Part shown: one piece after another, positions 22,101 through 33,800 of the stretch
Layout: every line of letters begins with the position of its first letter
How positions within the stretch are numbered: position 1 is the first letter of the stretch
NCBI GenBank assembly: GCA_029706075.1
Contig: JAINUG010000015.1
Coordinates: 2,568,307 to 2,632,306, forward strand
Origin: Aldrovandia affinis
Taxonomy: Eukaryota; Chordata; Actinopteri; Notacanthiformes; Halosauridae
Direction: 5' to 3'
Length of the DNA: 64,000 nt
The notes under the pieces: generated by a model
What the model saw: only the letters and a program-made list of their open reading frames with translations
What the model was told of the DNA's origin: nothing
The model's database searches: none
Made by a program: the position numbers and the translations under genes

Positions 22101-25100
22101 TCTCAACCTTAACTCTTTCACTGACAGTGGTGGAACCCTCAACCTAGACCTCAAACTCAATCAGGTGGGCGACTGCCAACATGTGCTCTGCCCCTATGTT
22201 ATTTATGTAAATGAGGCATTACAAGCACTAGTAATAGCAATTTTCAAAGCACTAGCAATTTAGTTTTCAAAGTAAGCCAGGTTCTTCAGGTGCTGTTGAG
22301 AAGTATGTAGGTGTGACTTCTTTATGATGGAATCCTGTGAAACGAGTGCCTGCGTGACATACAGGTGTTTGCTGTAATCCCTGCTTCCTGTCAAGTGTCT
22401 TAAGTATGTCAAACGTTAGCTCCAGGGCCATGCTTTGTTGGCAGAAATGGCCTCTATTTACAGTTAATCAAATAGTTTTCAGTAAAGCACCCTTTACCAT
22501 ACAGCGCTTAGTAGCAGTTGGTAGCCCAACAAAACTGTTATAAAATATACAGAATAAATACTGAATAAATAGCCTACAGTTGAATTTAAGTGGTCAGTAT
22601 ATGATAACAGATCACTGAAACACTTGATTGTCCTGTGTGGGCACATCATAGGTGGTAGTCTTTAGAAAAAGCTCCCAAGGAGGGTACAACCTCAAGGGGG
22701 GACCAGACTCCATAATGGTGCCTGTCCCCCTAGAACCAATTGCTGATCCAGGAATGAGTTACCTTTCATTTAGGCGATGTAAGTAAGTAAGTAAGTCATT
22801 TAGGTGATGATGGTTTAAGATTGCATCATCATCAGGGACACGGTTCGAAACACGTCTCTGCCAGACCGGCCCTGGCATTTGGCTGTCCGCTCCTGAGGGA
22901 AGGGGGAGGGTGGTCGGCATGAACTCGCTGTGAAGCACTTTAAGGGTGTCTCCAGAAAGGGGGTCGGTGAGTTCTGTCTCGAAGGGGTCAGATCATCGCT
23001 GGCCTCGGAGGGTAGCTTGCCCCATAGAGAAGGGTGGCGAGTTCGTGGGGGAGGGTTAATCAAAATAAATAGAGGGTATAATTGGCTTCCAAATTGGGGA
23101 GAAAAAAGGGGAAAATTCAGAAACAAAATTTAAAATAAAAAAGATTGCATCATCATCATTAGTGTGAACAGAGGCAGTCAGTATTGTATATACTTCCCTG
23201 ACAGAGGTTTCTGTAACTGGAAGCCCAACTTGGAACTGCTTTGTGCTTCTTGTCAGTGCTGCTTTTGAAGATAAGTGTGAGCATATTGCCTTAGTGAAAA
23301 GCCTCCTGACTGGAAGCCAGAAACTAAAATTGCACAAAATGTAGACTTTCAGTGGAAAAGTACTGAAAAAACTGAAATCATTGCACAACTTATTATTGTA
23401 GTCTATAGCTATTGAAGAACAATTTGACAATCAATATGGGCATTTCCTTTAATTTATAATAGATAGAAAGTTAATTGTCAATGAAATAAGTTTCTTCTTT
23501 TGAATGTTTGTTTGAAATGAGGTTTTGTTGTTGATACAGTTCATAATAGTGAACAGCCTTTGTTTTTCAAGGAGTACCTTAAAACAGTACAGACTCCTGA
23601 AGCATGTTTGTCTGTTTCCTCTGTTCATGAAAATCTTAAAGCATCACATTTCATAGAATTTGTGACAGGAGAAAGAAATGTCAACATTTTCCACCCAACA
23701 AGTCAAACCTGAAATGTAACAGCTGACTTGGCTTTCATAATGACTTTACATCATCTGGGAATCACTGGTGTTTGCTTCATTCAGGGATTTTCATGACACA
23801 CATTCAGCACATAAAACACAAATAGAATTGTATGTAGATTTGGTAATGTTACATAAAAGCATATGATATCAATATTGCTACTTAGCAAATAGTGTTTTGT
23901 GGTAAACTCTGATGTTTTATAACAGTGTATCTTAGTACTGCTACAAATCACATCAGCATTTTGTCTCTGTGTTCTCTGTTGTAGACAAATGTGACTTATG
24001 GGAATGCCAGTGTGTTTGCTTGTCTGACAGCCAGGTCACCTGTGCTGGCACTGAACTGGACACAGACGTGCACCACAGGTACACTATGATTAAGTGATGA
24101 CTTTAGTCACATGCTGTCAAACAAACAATGTGCTGAACCTTTACCGACAGGTAAAAGTGCGGAATGCCCGTGGCTTGTTCCTCCTCCCCCACAGCATTTT
24201 CTCAGGGCTACGACCTCAGGCTGAACGTAACATTTCCCCAGGCCACGCTGCGAATCCCCTTCCCAGAGGCTGCCATGTGGTACCTCACCCTACAGATGGA
24301 GTGCCCTGGAAACGGCAGGTGAGACCCCGAAAATGGAATGAAGGGTCTGGGTAGGCTCGGGTTAGCCTTGTCGAAAGTGGACGGTGACGTGTCGGTGCTG
24401 TGCCTTCCTCCTCAAGCGACTGCGTCAACGCGTCGGCCACGGTGACGGCGTCAACGTACCTGAGCGCGTGCATCGACGACTGCGGCACGTACGGCGAGTG
24501 CAGGCTGCTCCGCTCCTACAGCTACCTCTACGCCGCCTGTGTCTGCAAAGCCGGTAGGTGGGGATTGGCTTTTGACCGCAGTCATATGAACCGAACTCGA
24601 AGCCATTCGATGGAACTAAAAAAGGTTGTGCCCTCAATTAAGGATTCACAAACAAAGGTTACAAAAAGGAAAAGTACCCCCCGTCACGGTTTAATCCTCC
24701 CAAGTGAGAGTCGCCTGGCGAAGACCTACCTGTTTGAAACGTTTTCTTTGTGGCGCAGTTAATAAGCCCACATTGGAAGGATTCAAGGATGTTTTTCCTT
24801 TTTGTAATTCACTGTTTGTCCATCACCAGTGCTTACTTGTGGATGTGTGTGTTACATGCTCTTATACGGCCAATATAGGTTAACCTTCAGCGCTTTGTAT
24901 TTTTACCTTCTGAATACTTTTTCCAACAAATATCACATGGCAGGTTTTATTTTTTCCCCTTGTTTTCACTTTTTTGCACGTTAATAAATATGACATCGCC
25001 TTGTCACATGGGCATAGAGTATAGCGAATGCAGAGTCAAATATATGACCATCTCATTTATATGACTGTACATTGACACGTATAGATCCACAATTTACTAC

Positions 25101-28100
25101 TTTTTGCGATTAGCCCAGTGTTTTCACTTCATTTTGGTTTTAGCATATGCTTTATTTGTGTATTTGTGTTTAAATTACGTATACATATGTTAAAATAAGT
25201 TACATTGGCCCCTTAATATTGATATTAATATTGAATATTGTCCCTGCTTGTTTGCACTCTGCTATTCTGACATGACTGGCTACCTCTACACAAAATAATT
25301 CACAGATTAGCTCATTTAATGCTCCTTCAAAATAAATGAAATGAAAGCTGTATGATGGCATCAAAATGGTCACTCCTCCATTAATAGATGTTCTTTATTC
25401 GTACATACAGGCTGGCGTGGCTGGAGCTGCACTGACAGCAAGACAGCGCAGACCTACGGACGCCAGATGATGGCAGCTCTGCTGCTCACCCTCAGTAACC
25501 TGCTGTTCATCCCGCCCATCGTGGTGGCCGTGTACCGCTGCTACATTGTGGAGGCCTCCGTCTATCTCTTCACCATGTTCTTCTCCACGGTGCATATCTT
25601 TCTCTTCCTCTCTGACCTGACGATGAATGAAAACCAGAAAAAAATGGCACATAATTTTGTCCTAACCTTTCGATTGTGGAATAAATGAATACATAAATTC
25701 AGAATCATATGTACCTGTCCCTCTCCCAGAGGCCTAAAAAATATGAAATGTTATAAATCCATTCTAGGCTGTGCGAGTAACATTTGTCTCACATGCCTGT
25801 GTTCTGTGTCATCTCCCCTGTTTGTGAGACAGTTTTACCATGCCTGCGACCAGCCGGGCATAACAGTGATGTGCATCATGGACTACGACACCCTCCAGTA
25901 CTGTGACTTCCTGGGCTCTGTCTCCTCGATATGGGTCACCATCCTCTGCATGTCCCGGGTCAAGGAGACCTTTAAATATGTGAGGCCCCGCGAGTTGTTT
26001 TCAGCGCCGAGAAGGAATGCCACCCAGGGCTTCCAGTTTCGCAGCTCCAGCAGGAGCCTGACAGAATAATTAATCTGATGTTGCGTGCGTCCGTCTTCAG
26101 ACGCGTCGGAACTCGAGTGGCCCCTTGCTAAACTGGCTTTGCGTGTGCGCAGATGCTGTTCATGCTGGGGACTCTGATCATTGCCATGTCGATGCAGCTG
26201 GATCGCCGGGGGCTGTGGAACATGCTGGGCCCCATTCTGTGTGCTGTGCTGGCAATGGTAGCAGCCTGGGTAAGAGTAATCATATCACTTTCCTGCATTA
26301 AATGCAAATGTTTCATAATTGCCTATCATTATCTTGCTACATAAATTCCACTTGTCGCATCATGGCACAATGTAGTCACACAGAGACTTGCATGGTGTTG
26401 AGAAGACTGCAAATGCAAGGCTGGGGCAAGCTGGCATGTTTCACACCTTAACTTGTGTGTTTAAATAGTCACATTTAAACACGCCTTTAAGCCTTTGAGA
26501 CTTTGTACTGTGTGTTTGCCAACCCTCTGATTACTCTTTCCAACAAATGTTACATCATGGTTTTTTTTCTATTGTGCACACTAAATGCCATACTGTCTGT
26601 TAAGTGTGCATACAGTATAGTGAATGCAGAGTCAATTATATGATCTTAGATTTACAGGCACAGATCCACAGCTTACAATGTGTCGTAGTTATCCCAGTGT
26701 TGTCACTTCACTTTGGATTCAGGAATGTACACTTTGAAGCCTGAGACTGTCTCTCTGATATTTTAGCTAGCTACATGTGCCTCTTGTGCCAGTGCATGAT
26801 GCTGGTTTGAGCTCTTTGTAGCTATGTGATATACTGGTGAGTTGACAAGTTGCAAAGTCATTATGTAACATATGGCTAATATAGCTAATCATGCACAAGC
26901 ATCACCTTCTGTTGACTATCATAATGCATTTTATACATTGGCTGTGCACGTATGTTGTGAATAATGTGCATTTCATGCGTCAGCACTTTTGTTAAAAGTA
27001 GCAGACTGACAAAGTAAGATGGTGAACTTCAAACAGGCAGTTTGGTGCTGAGGCAGTGAATGCAGATGAGTAGGTAGCTAGTAGTTAGCTTCAAACATAC
27101 ATTGATATTTAGATAGTCATTGATATTCTGGAGTTCCTACTATTGCCCCCAGAGGGCTACAGTCCAGCAGATTTTGCAGTTCTCTGCAAAACACTGATAC
27201 TCTGGAGAAGGAACTTTGGAGGAATGTGCAGAAATCACATCATTCATGAATGAAAATACATTTCAATTAGAACATGTAGAATACAATTTTTGTCAAACTA
27301 ATTGAAAATTATTATGTTATGGAAATGTCATGGAAATTGATGAAAAAGATGAAAATGTCATGAAAAGTTCTGATTCTGTGTAACATTATGTATTTTTTTT
27401 ATTTTCCGATAACGTTACCAGAAAATGACAGTTCCCCTGCCACCGTTGTTGCCACCACGATGGCTGTTTACACACACACACACACACACATACACACACA
27501 ACAATGAGATGTGTATTACAAGTTATGAAAGTAAAGTCAATTTTTGTGTCAGTCGAAAAAAAAAAGTAATGGACATTTTATTTGAGTGGGAACCCTGCTA
27601 ATGGGAATTGCATGACTAAAATGTAACCAAATAACACAATCAACTATAGTAAAACCAGTTTTAGAATCAAAGTTACATTTACATTTTACATTTTAAGCAT
27701 TTAGCAGACGCTCTTATCCAGAGCGACTTACAAGATGTGCATAAATACATGTGAGGAACAATCATAGTTTGAAGAGATGCTCACAATCTTAAATAGACCC
27801 AACAGGCAAAGTCAACTCACAGTGATGCTTGAGAAGCTTCATTTGAAATGGATGAATTACACCCTTCTCATTTGAAACTCCTGTTCTGTTGATTGTGTGT
27901 GTCTCTGGGCCCTATTTTCATGCCGGCGCTAAGTGGCGTTATGCCCTAGTGCAGGCGAATTGCCAATTTCGTCTGTTGCAAACAGAATATTTGCCGTCTC
28001 TGCCGAGTTTGGCAATTTTGTGGTGCACAATGAAGGCATTTGCGCGACTATGGGCTGGGCAGCGCAATAGGGGGTGTGACTATGAAAACAGTCAGCGCTA

Positions 28101-29458
28101 TGCAAGTTTGGTGTCAAATAATGCGTTTGCGTTAACGTCCAACTAGACCACCTCTTAGCACAAACGCTGGCGCGTTGTAGTTATTCAATGCATGGACATG
28201 AAAGACTGAAGCCAGCAGGCCATCCATCGCTACCGTTCAGTAAGATACACCTGTTAAATAAATATATGTTTGTATGCACATTGTTTTCCTTATGTGAAAG
28301 GGTTTCATTCTTTCCATTTGCACTACAGAAAATGCGATAGGTGATATGCGAGGCTATCAGTTCGGCTGTACATGCAGTTTCTTCCAGTCTTGTCCAACAT
28401 ACAAATTAGTTTATTACTTTTCCTACACCCGACAGCCAGCAGAGAACTAAACAGGATTTTTATGCGCAGTGTGGATTCCCTGGGGTCTGCACACATGTGC
28501 AGTTCCACGCACCATCTGATCACGGTATCACTCCATTAATATCCAGGTGGTTTGTGATGCACACTCCAGGGTGACACATGTAGGCCTACTGTATGACGAA
28601 CATAAATTAAACAGGCCTAGTTGCAGTTGTGAGTTTGTTATTTATTGCTTTCCATTTAACAATTACATTAAGTTAGACGTTTTTTTAAAGTTGGAAAGCC
28701 TACAAATAAGGAAAAAAGGAGATGGTCAAATAAAACAAAACTCAAATCATGAAAATAACAAATTAATGTGCGCCTTGTTTTCCCCCTCTGATTCGCGCGC
28801 CAACTTTTCCGCACCTCCTCGCTCTCCTCTTTTGAGAAGCGCTCCTGGCGCAGCTGCGCAAAACTGTCATGTCAGGAAATTGCCAATTTGCTATAGCGTT
28901 AGCGCACTAGTATTTAAAGGGATAGAAAATAGGTGTTCTGCTTGGCCATTATGAAACCAAACCCCCACCACACCCACATGTATTTTATATACATTATAAA
29001 AGTTAATCCAACCTCTTTTACAACTGCGCCGGAGGTGCGCTATTGTCCTAAATCACGAAATTACCGAAATTGCGTTAGACACGCCCTAAAGCGCCACCGT
29101 CTGCGCTTTGCGTTTGCGTTACCGACACCGTCCTAATTCAGCCCTCTATGTGTATATGCTGCAGGTGTACAGGGGGGTGAAGCGGAGGCAGTGTTACCCC
29201 ACCACCTGGAAGCGCTGGGTGTTCTACCTTATCCCTGGCCTGGCCACCGCCATCATCGGCCTGTCCGTTTACGTGTTCACCGAGACGGACGACAACTACT
29301 ACTACACGCACAGCATCTGGCACGTGATGGTGGCCAGCAGTGTGGTGTTCCTGCTGCCGCCCAGAGATCGGCACCAGGAGCCCTGGGGCTGGTCTCCGAA
29401 GCTGTGCGGCTACCAGATCTGCAAGAACGAGAAGGAGGAGCTCTACACAGTCACTTAG
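19144..29458 (+). CDS. pgap6: PGAP6 (TMEM8A), GPI-processing phospholipase A2
   Basis: Thirteen coding exons join in phase to 758 codons: 19144-19207, 20128-20305, 20444-20648, 20765-20898, 21046-21314, 21830-22164, 23985-24078, 24195-24318, 24417-24553, 25411-25589, 25833-25979, 26153-26269, 29165-29458. All introns are GT-AG. Order: signal peptide (QAILYLLLLPMFI); N-glycosylated ectodomain starting YISGYFSKTPQKLSKYSWYG; an EGF-like module at about 481-525 (CIDDCGTYGEC...CVCKAGWRGWSC); then a seven-helix CREST-superfamily domain with FYHACDQPG, DYDTLQYCDFLGS and YYYTHSIWH, whose His and Asp residues are the expected metal-dependent hydrolase site. The end KNEKEELYTVT matches human PGAP6. The enzyme trims GPI anchors (for example of CRIPTO) at the cell surface. 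TMEM8B is less likely given the long ectodomain. The ATG at 19,144 has an AAAATGG context; 19,123 is an alternative. Confidence 0.96.
22835..23141 (+). mobile_element. tRNA-derived SINE, 5'-truncated, in PGAP6 intron 6
   Basis: The copy starts at the B box (GGTTCGAAAC) and continues with ACGTCTCTGCCAGACCGGCC, matching the SINE at 516-888. It ends with CCAAATTGGGGAGAAAAAAG and an A-rich tail. A perfect 17-base target duplication AGATTGCATCATCATCA flanks it (22,818-22,834 and 23,142-23,158). Confidence 0.92.
24885..25145 (+). repeat. Intronic repeat copy 1 (PGAP6 intron 9)
   Basis: It shares, in the same order, CTTTTTCCAACAAATATCACAT, GCATAGAGTATAGCGAATGC-AGAGTCAA, AGATCCACAATTTAC and CCCAGTGTTTTCACTTCA with the segment at 26,500-26,725 in intron 12. 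It is a diverged direct repeat of unknown origin. Confidence 0.7.
26500..26725 (+). repeat. Intronic repeat copy 2 (PGAP6 intron 12)
   Basis: Counterpart of 24,885-25,145: CTTTCCAACAAATGTTACAT, GCATACAGTATAGTGAATGC-AGAGTCAA, AGATCCACAGCTTAC, CCCAGTGTTGTCACTTCA. Same orientation, interrupted by indels. Confidence 0.7.
27470..27502. repeat. (CA)n microsatellite in PGAP6 intron 12
   Basis: A CA run with one TA interruption. Confidence 0.95.
27672..27780 (-). mobile_element. L2-type LINE 3' end fragment in PGAP6 intron 12
   Basis: TTACATTTACATTTTACATT then GCATTTAGCAGACGCTCTTATCCAGAGCGACTTACAAGATG is the reverse complement of the 3' end seen in the L2 at 15,319-16,460. It equals the 3' end of the copy starting at 50,588. 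Only the last 100 or so bases of the element are present. Confidence 0.88.
27907..29145. mobile_element. Non-autonomous DNA element abutting the last PGAP6 exon
   Basis: The left boundary GGGCCCTATTTTCATGCCGG is typical of a widespread fish MITE group. The right part, read on the minus strand, begins AGGGCTGAATTAGGACGG and continues with GCGCAGACGGTGGCGC and TTTAGGGCGTGTCTAACGC. The interior is rich in GCGC/TGCGC blocks, with AATTGGCAATTTC in both halves. The ends are diverged and no target duplication is certain. It stops about 18 bases before the splice acceptor at 29,163-29,164. Confidence 0.5.
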
Positions 29459-30799
29459 AGCCAGGGAGATGCAGCCTCCCTTTTCTTGAATCATCCGTAA
29501 GACCCTGTTGGTGTCCTTGTGACGGGATGCTCCCCCCACAGGATTTAGTTTGTTCACTATTCTTTTCATTTACAGGATGTGTTCAGGTCTGTATTTTGGC
29601 CCTAAGATAAATTGGTATTCTAAAGTGCAATTGCCTTTAGTAATCTGAACGCATACGGTTCTGTCGAATCAAGCACTGAATCTATGTTTTAGATTGTCTA
29701 CGATGTGTTGTTCGGTTTTAAGCTATACTCACACTACAGAGAACAAGAGAAGAGATGCGATGAGACCACCTCAAAATTAACTGCTGTTTTCCTATGCAAA
29801 ATTACACTTTCTACAGGTACTTTATGTGCAATACATTCTTTGCCAAATTACACTACTTAAGCACCTTAATTGTCTCTGCCAAATATTACTTACAAAATTG
29901 TCTTTATATCAGACAAAAGAATTAAAAAAATTCTGGAAAAAAAAAATTTGACTCAAAAATTGTATATTTACAAGGAGTCTTTTTATAAATAAGACCCGCT
30001 GCGATTCATAGAAAAGGAGAGTTGCATCTCTCTGTCTCAACAATAGATGTATATATTTTAGACTAGAATGAAAAGCAATGCAATATATCAATGAGATATT
30101 TATAATCAGAACATTTTTAATGTTTTTGTTTTTCTTCTGAAAGAACTCTATCAAGACTTGAATATCTTAAGCACTTTTATAAACCTGTTTCATGGATCAG
30201 ACTGTAGCCTCATCCGTGTACAAGAGATACATTTTACTACACGTTTGGGATATGTTCATATTGAGGGAAGTCCGTTCATAAGTACTTTTAAGCACTGTAT
30301 TAAAGCGTAGATAGCTTTTTTTATACCAGCGTATACTGGCTGGTATAAAATCCGTTATTTTCGTTGGATTTTTCTGTTGTAAATCTGTTTAAAAAAGGAA
30401 TATATGTACTTGCGCTACTGAAGGACATATTTTCTCTCAGATTTTTATCATAGACACTACATTTATGGAAGGATTAAGAAAGTTTCAGAAGTTTCCCCTT
30501 TTGAAAGCCTCTTTCTATAAGGTTTAATTCATTTTACACCTGCTATTTTAACTTTATCCTGATAAACCACTGTCACTGGCAGTGCCTCTTTCATGGCCCA
30601 TAGTTTTTAAGGGATATCGACCCTATTTTCATCTTTTACTTTCTTAAGAAAACAAATGATTTTATTGTTTATTGTTGTTTATAGCCTTGTAACAGTAATG
30701 GCGAAGGATGTACACTGGCTCTCTTCCTTGATAAGTATATGCATTCCCTTCTTTAAAAAAAAACAAAAAAACCTCTGAGGACCTCGTTTCAGCACAAGC

Positions 30800-30805
30800 A
30801 ATAAA
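30800..30805 (+). terminator. pgap6: Candidate PGAP6 poly(A) signal
   Basis: The first canonical AATAAA in a GCAATAAAG context after the stop codon lies about 1.34 kb downstream, followed by a T-rich stretch at 30,820. Further hexamer-like signals occur at 31,520-31,620, so a longer UTR is possible. Confidence 0.45.
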
Positions 30806-30899
30806 GAAACGGCTCTTTGCTTTTTTTTGCGGGGCTGTGGTGTCTTGCATGATTTTAATAGGAGCTTCTATTCTTGCATTATAATATTGCACAATAATC

Positions 30900-33800
30900 G
30901 TTTGAATTATTGTAACCTGTTAGGCTTATTTTCTAGTGCACTTGTCAATTTAAAATGAATGATTGTGCTTTGGTTTGATTTAGACTTCGCTGTTGAAATG
31001 AAAGGACAACACTGTACATGTTTGTATATATGTGAGTCAAATGAATGCCTTCTGGTGACTTCATTTAAGCAAATCAAGGGGCCCATTCAATCAAAGTACG
31101 AAATGGTTTGACCTTAATTTTGTAACTGATTTATGGCAGTAGTACCTTTCTAACTTTCACAAACGCTTTTGTTGAGTACGTTTTGAGACCACTCCCATCA
31201 GGATAGATTTGTATTTATTGGCATTTGCCTTGCCCTGTAAGGGGTTGAGTGGACATAAACCATGCCAGGAAAATGCACCCCACACCATAAAAGCCACCAG
31301 AACCCTTCATTTACTCAAGTGTTTCCTTTATTTTGGCAGTTACCTGTAGCTTCATTGTGGAATGAGGAAGTTATGTATGTGTCCAACGGAGGGTTCGTGA
31401 TTTGTGATTAGTTTTGACTAAATGACTATATTGTCAAACACGGTGGAAACGCAGTGAAATTGTGTTGCTGGAACTGGTGTATGCATTCCATGGAGGTTAC
31501 TAATACTACTGTTTTTGTTCATATTAAAGTACTTAATTTTTTGCTGTGTCATTGTTTTGATCAACTTTGTGTTTCAAATATATATATATATATAAAGCAC
31601 TAAATATATAATAAATCTATAAATTTTTCTCAATTATTAGCTTCTGGATTCTGTTTGTGTGTGTGTATGTGTGTCTTCCTCCATTCCAAGGACAACATCA
31701 AAGCTTTGAGGTAGTGTAAGAAACTCACTTTTAAGTGCTTAAACACTTTATTTGTCCCTGGTGGTGTCCTGCTTATTCGCTGCTTAATCTGCAAGAATCC
31801 TGAAACAGAATTCTGTGATTAACTCTATTTTTCTAATTTATTATGCCTGATGGTGGAATTCATAACTTTTTTTTCTTTTACTCCTTGACCTTGGAGACAT
31901 TCACGTTATTTGTACTGCAACCACAGCCACATATTATGAAACAGATTGTGTATAAAATATTAATATACGTTACACAATTTATTCAGTGGAAATTATTTGT
32001 AAACTGAAAACCGTTTTTAATGTTTTTCTGAATATATAAGTATATCAAAACACACAGCATACAATCTGCATGCATTACATGAGAGATGGTTAAAAGTAAA
32101 AAAATACTTATGAAGCATCCAATATTGGAAAATGAGTTGAGTTCATCATGATCATGAGTTCATATGAAGTTCTTATGTTTTAGCTATAAAAGATTGCATT
32201 TACTGTGCTGTGTTTAACAAATGTGAGCAGTTCTCAACTTCTATCAGTGCTAGCATTGTACACATAAGTTCATTAACCTTTTCTTTATTCAAGGTACATC
32301 AACTGAAATTATTTATATATTGATTTTGACAGATAAAAAAAGACAAACATGGTGTGAGATGCAATCACAGTCAGCAGGTATCTCAGACAACAAACGTGCC
32401 TTGTAATAATAGTTTTTTAAATTATATAATATAGTTTTACAATATTAATGTCACCAATCCTCTCAAGTACTTTTCCACTTTCACAAATGTCATTAGTGAC
32501 ATTTTTGTTTATAGATTTTGTTGGTTGAGTAAAATTCAAACTTTTTTCAAACTTTACTTTACAGTAGTACGGAAAACATGTAGCAGGTACTCTACTTTCT
32601 TGCACTACAGTTAAATTTCTGTGGTGTAACCCCAGATATCAAAACCCTTCATTAAAAAAGTTAAATGCACACACCTGCTTTTCTTTATTAAAAAATAGTC
32701 ATGCACCTACCTATATAGCTTATTTCCCTTAATCTAGCATTGTTCACTAGAGCGCTGAAGACTCAATGGTCAGCTTTATTAGAACATTGCTAACACACAA
32801 ATCGGATTGCAGATTATCACTTAATCCTCTGCATCCTGGACCCACACAATGATTCAGAGTGCTTTTCTGGCACAGTGCCACTGTGAGAGTTAGTCCACAC
32901 CAAACTAACAGCACTTGTTAGAATGGTTAAATCGTTTGAGAGGGCCTGTGGACTTTAAAATAGTTTGCCAGATAGTTCATCTTGATACACCAACTGAAAC
33001 AGAACAATCCTTACCCTGATCTGAACTTTTTCACTAGTTGTGCCAAAGGTACATCTGTATTAGTTGTACAACTGGACAGTGCAAACACATTTAGCTTAAC
33101 TGTAAATTGTCCTTAAGAAATGGACATGCATAGTTTCAACTGAAATTTGAAAATAAAAGTGCGTAGGGTGTTTTTGAAAGTACATACAACAATTGCATTA
33201 TAGATGTAATCAGTTTTGGCTTTATAAGAATATTATTTAGAATATTCTGTGAGATTATTTGGTAGTCAAGTAGATAGATCATGATTTGATAAAACAGTGC
33301 AGATTTCTTTAGATGTGGTATTAACTAAGTAACACAGCTACGCTGGAACTGAGTGCATTTTGTCAGAGAGATGATATAATGGTGCATGGAAAAGCACAAT
33401 GTCACATTCAGAGGCATTCATCACTTACAGATTCATATATTTTAAATGTGCTTATTTCCAGTGCAATAAAACTCAACTGTAAAGTGTACTAGGACCTGTC
33501 TTTTTTTAAGTTAAAAAATGTGAATTCCAAAGTGTTAGTATTCATGATGTTGAATACCCAGACAATCGTTAGCAAGCAGGGTCAGAGGAACCAACCAATA
33601 CTTGGTATTGAGCACCTCCTAGAGGGAAGCAGAACCTGTGCAAAGCTGATGCATGCTCAGAGTCATTCTGCAGTCACTTCCTTCAGTTACAACACATGGT
33701 GTGGTACTGGTGATTGTGAAAGAAATTGACAGAAAAGTAGTGATTGAGCTAACTTCACTAATGTGTGTTTACTACAAGGACAAAATGTGGGGAGATTCAC

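Noticed and set aside
25467-25688. Open frames running past PGAP6 exons (also 25,743-26,069 and 21,811-22,263)
   Set aside because: These are true exons read through into introns. The exon boundaries given in the PGAP6 entry explain them.
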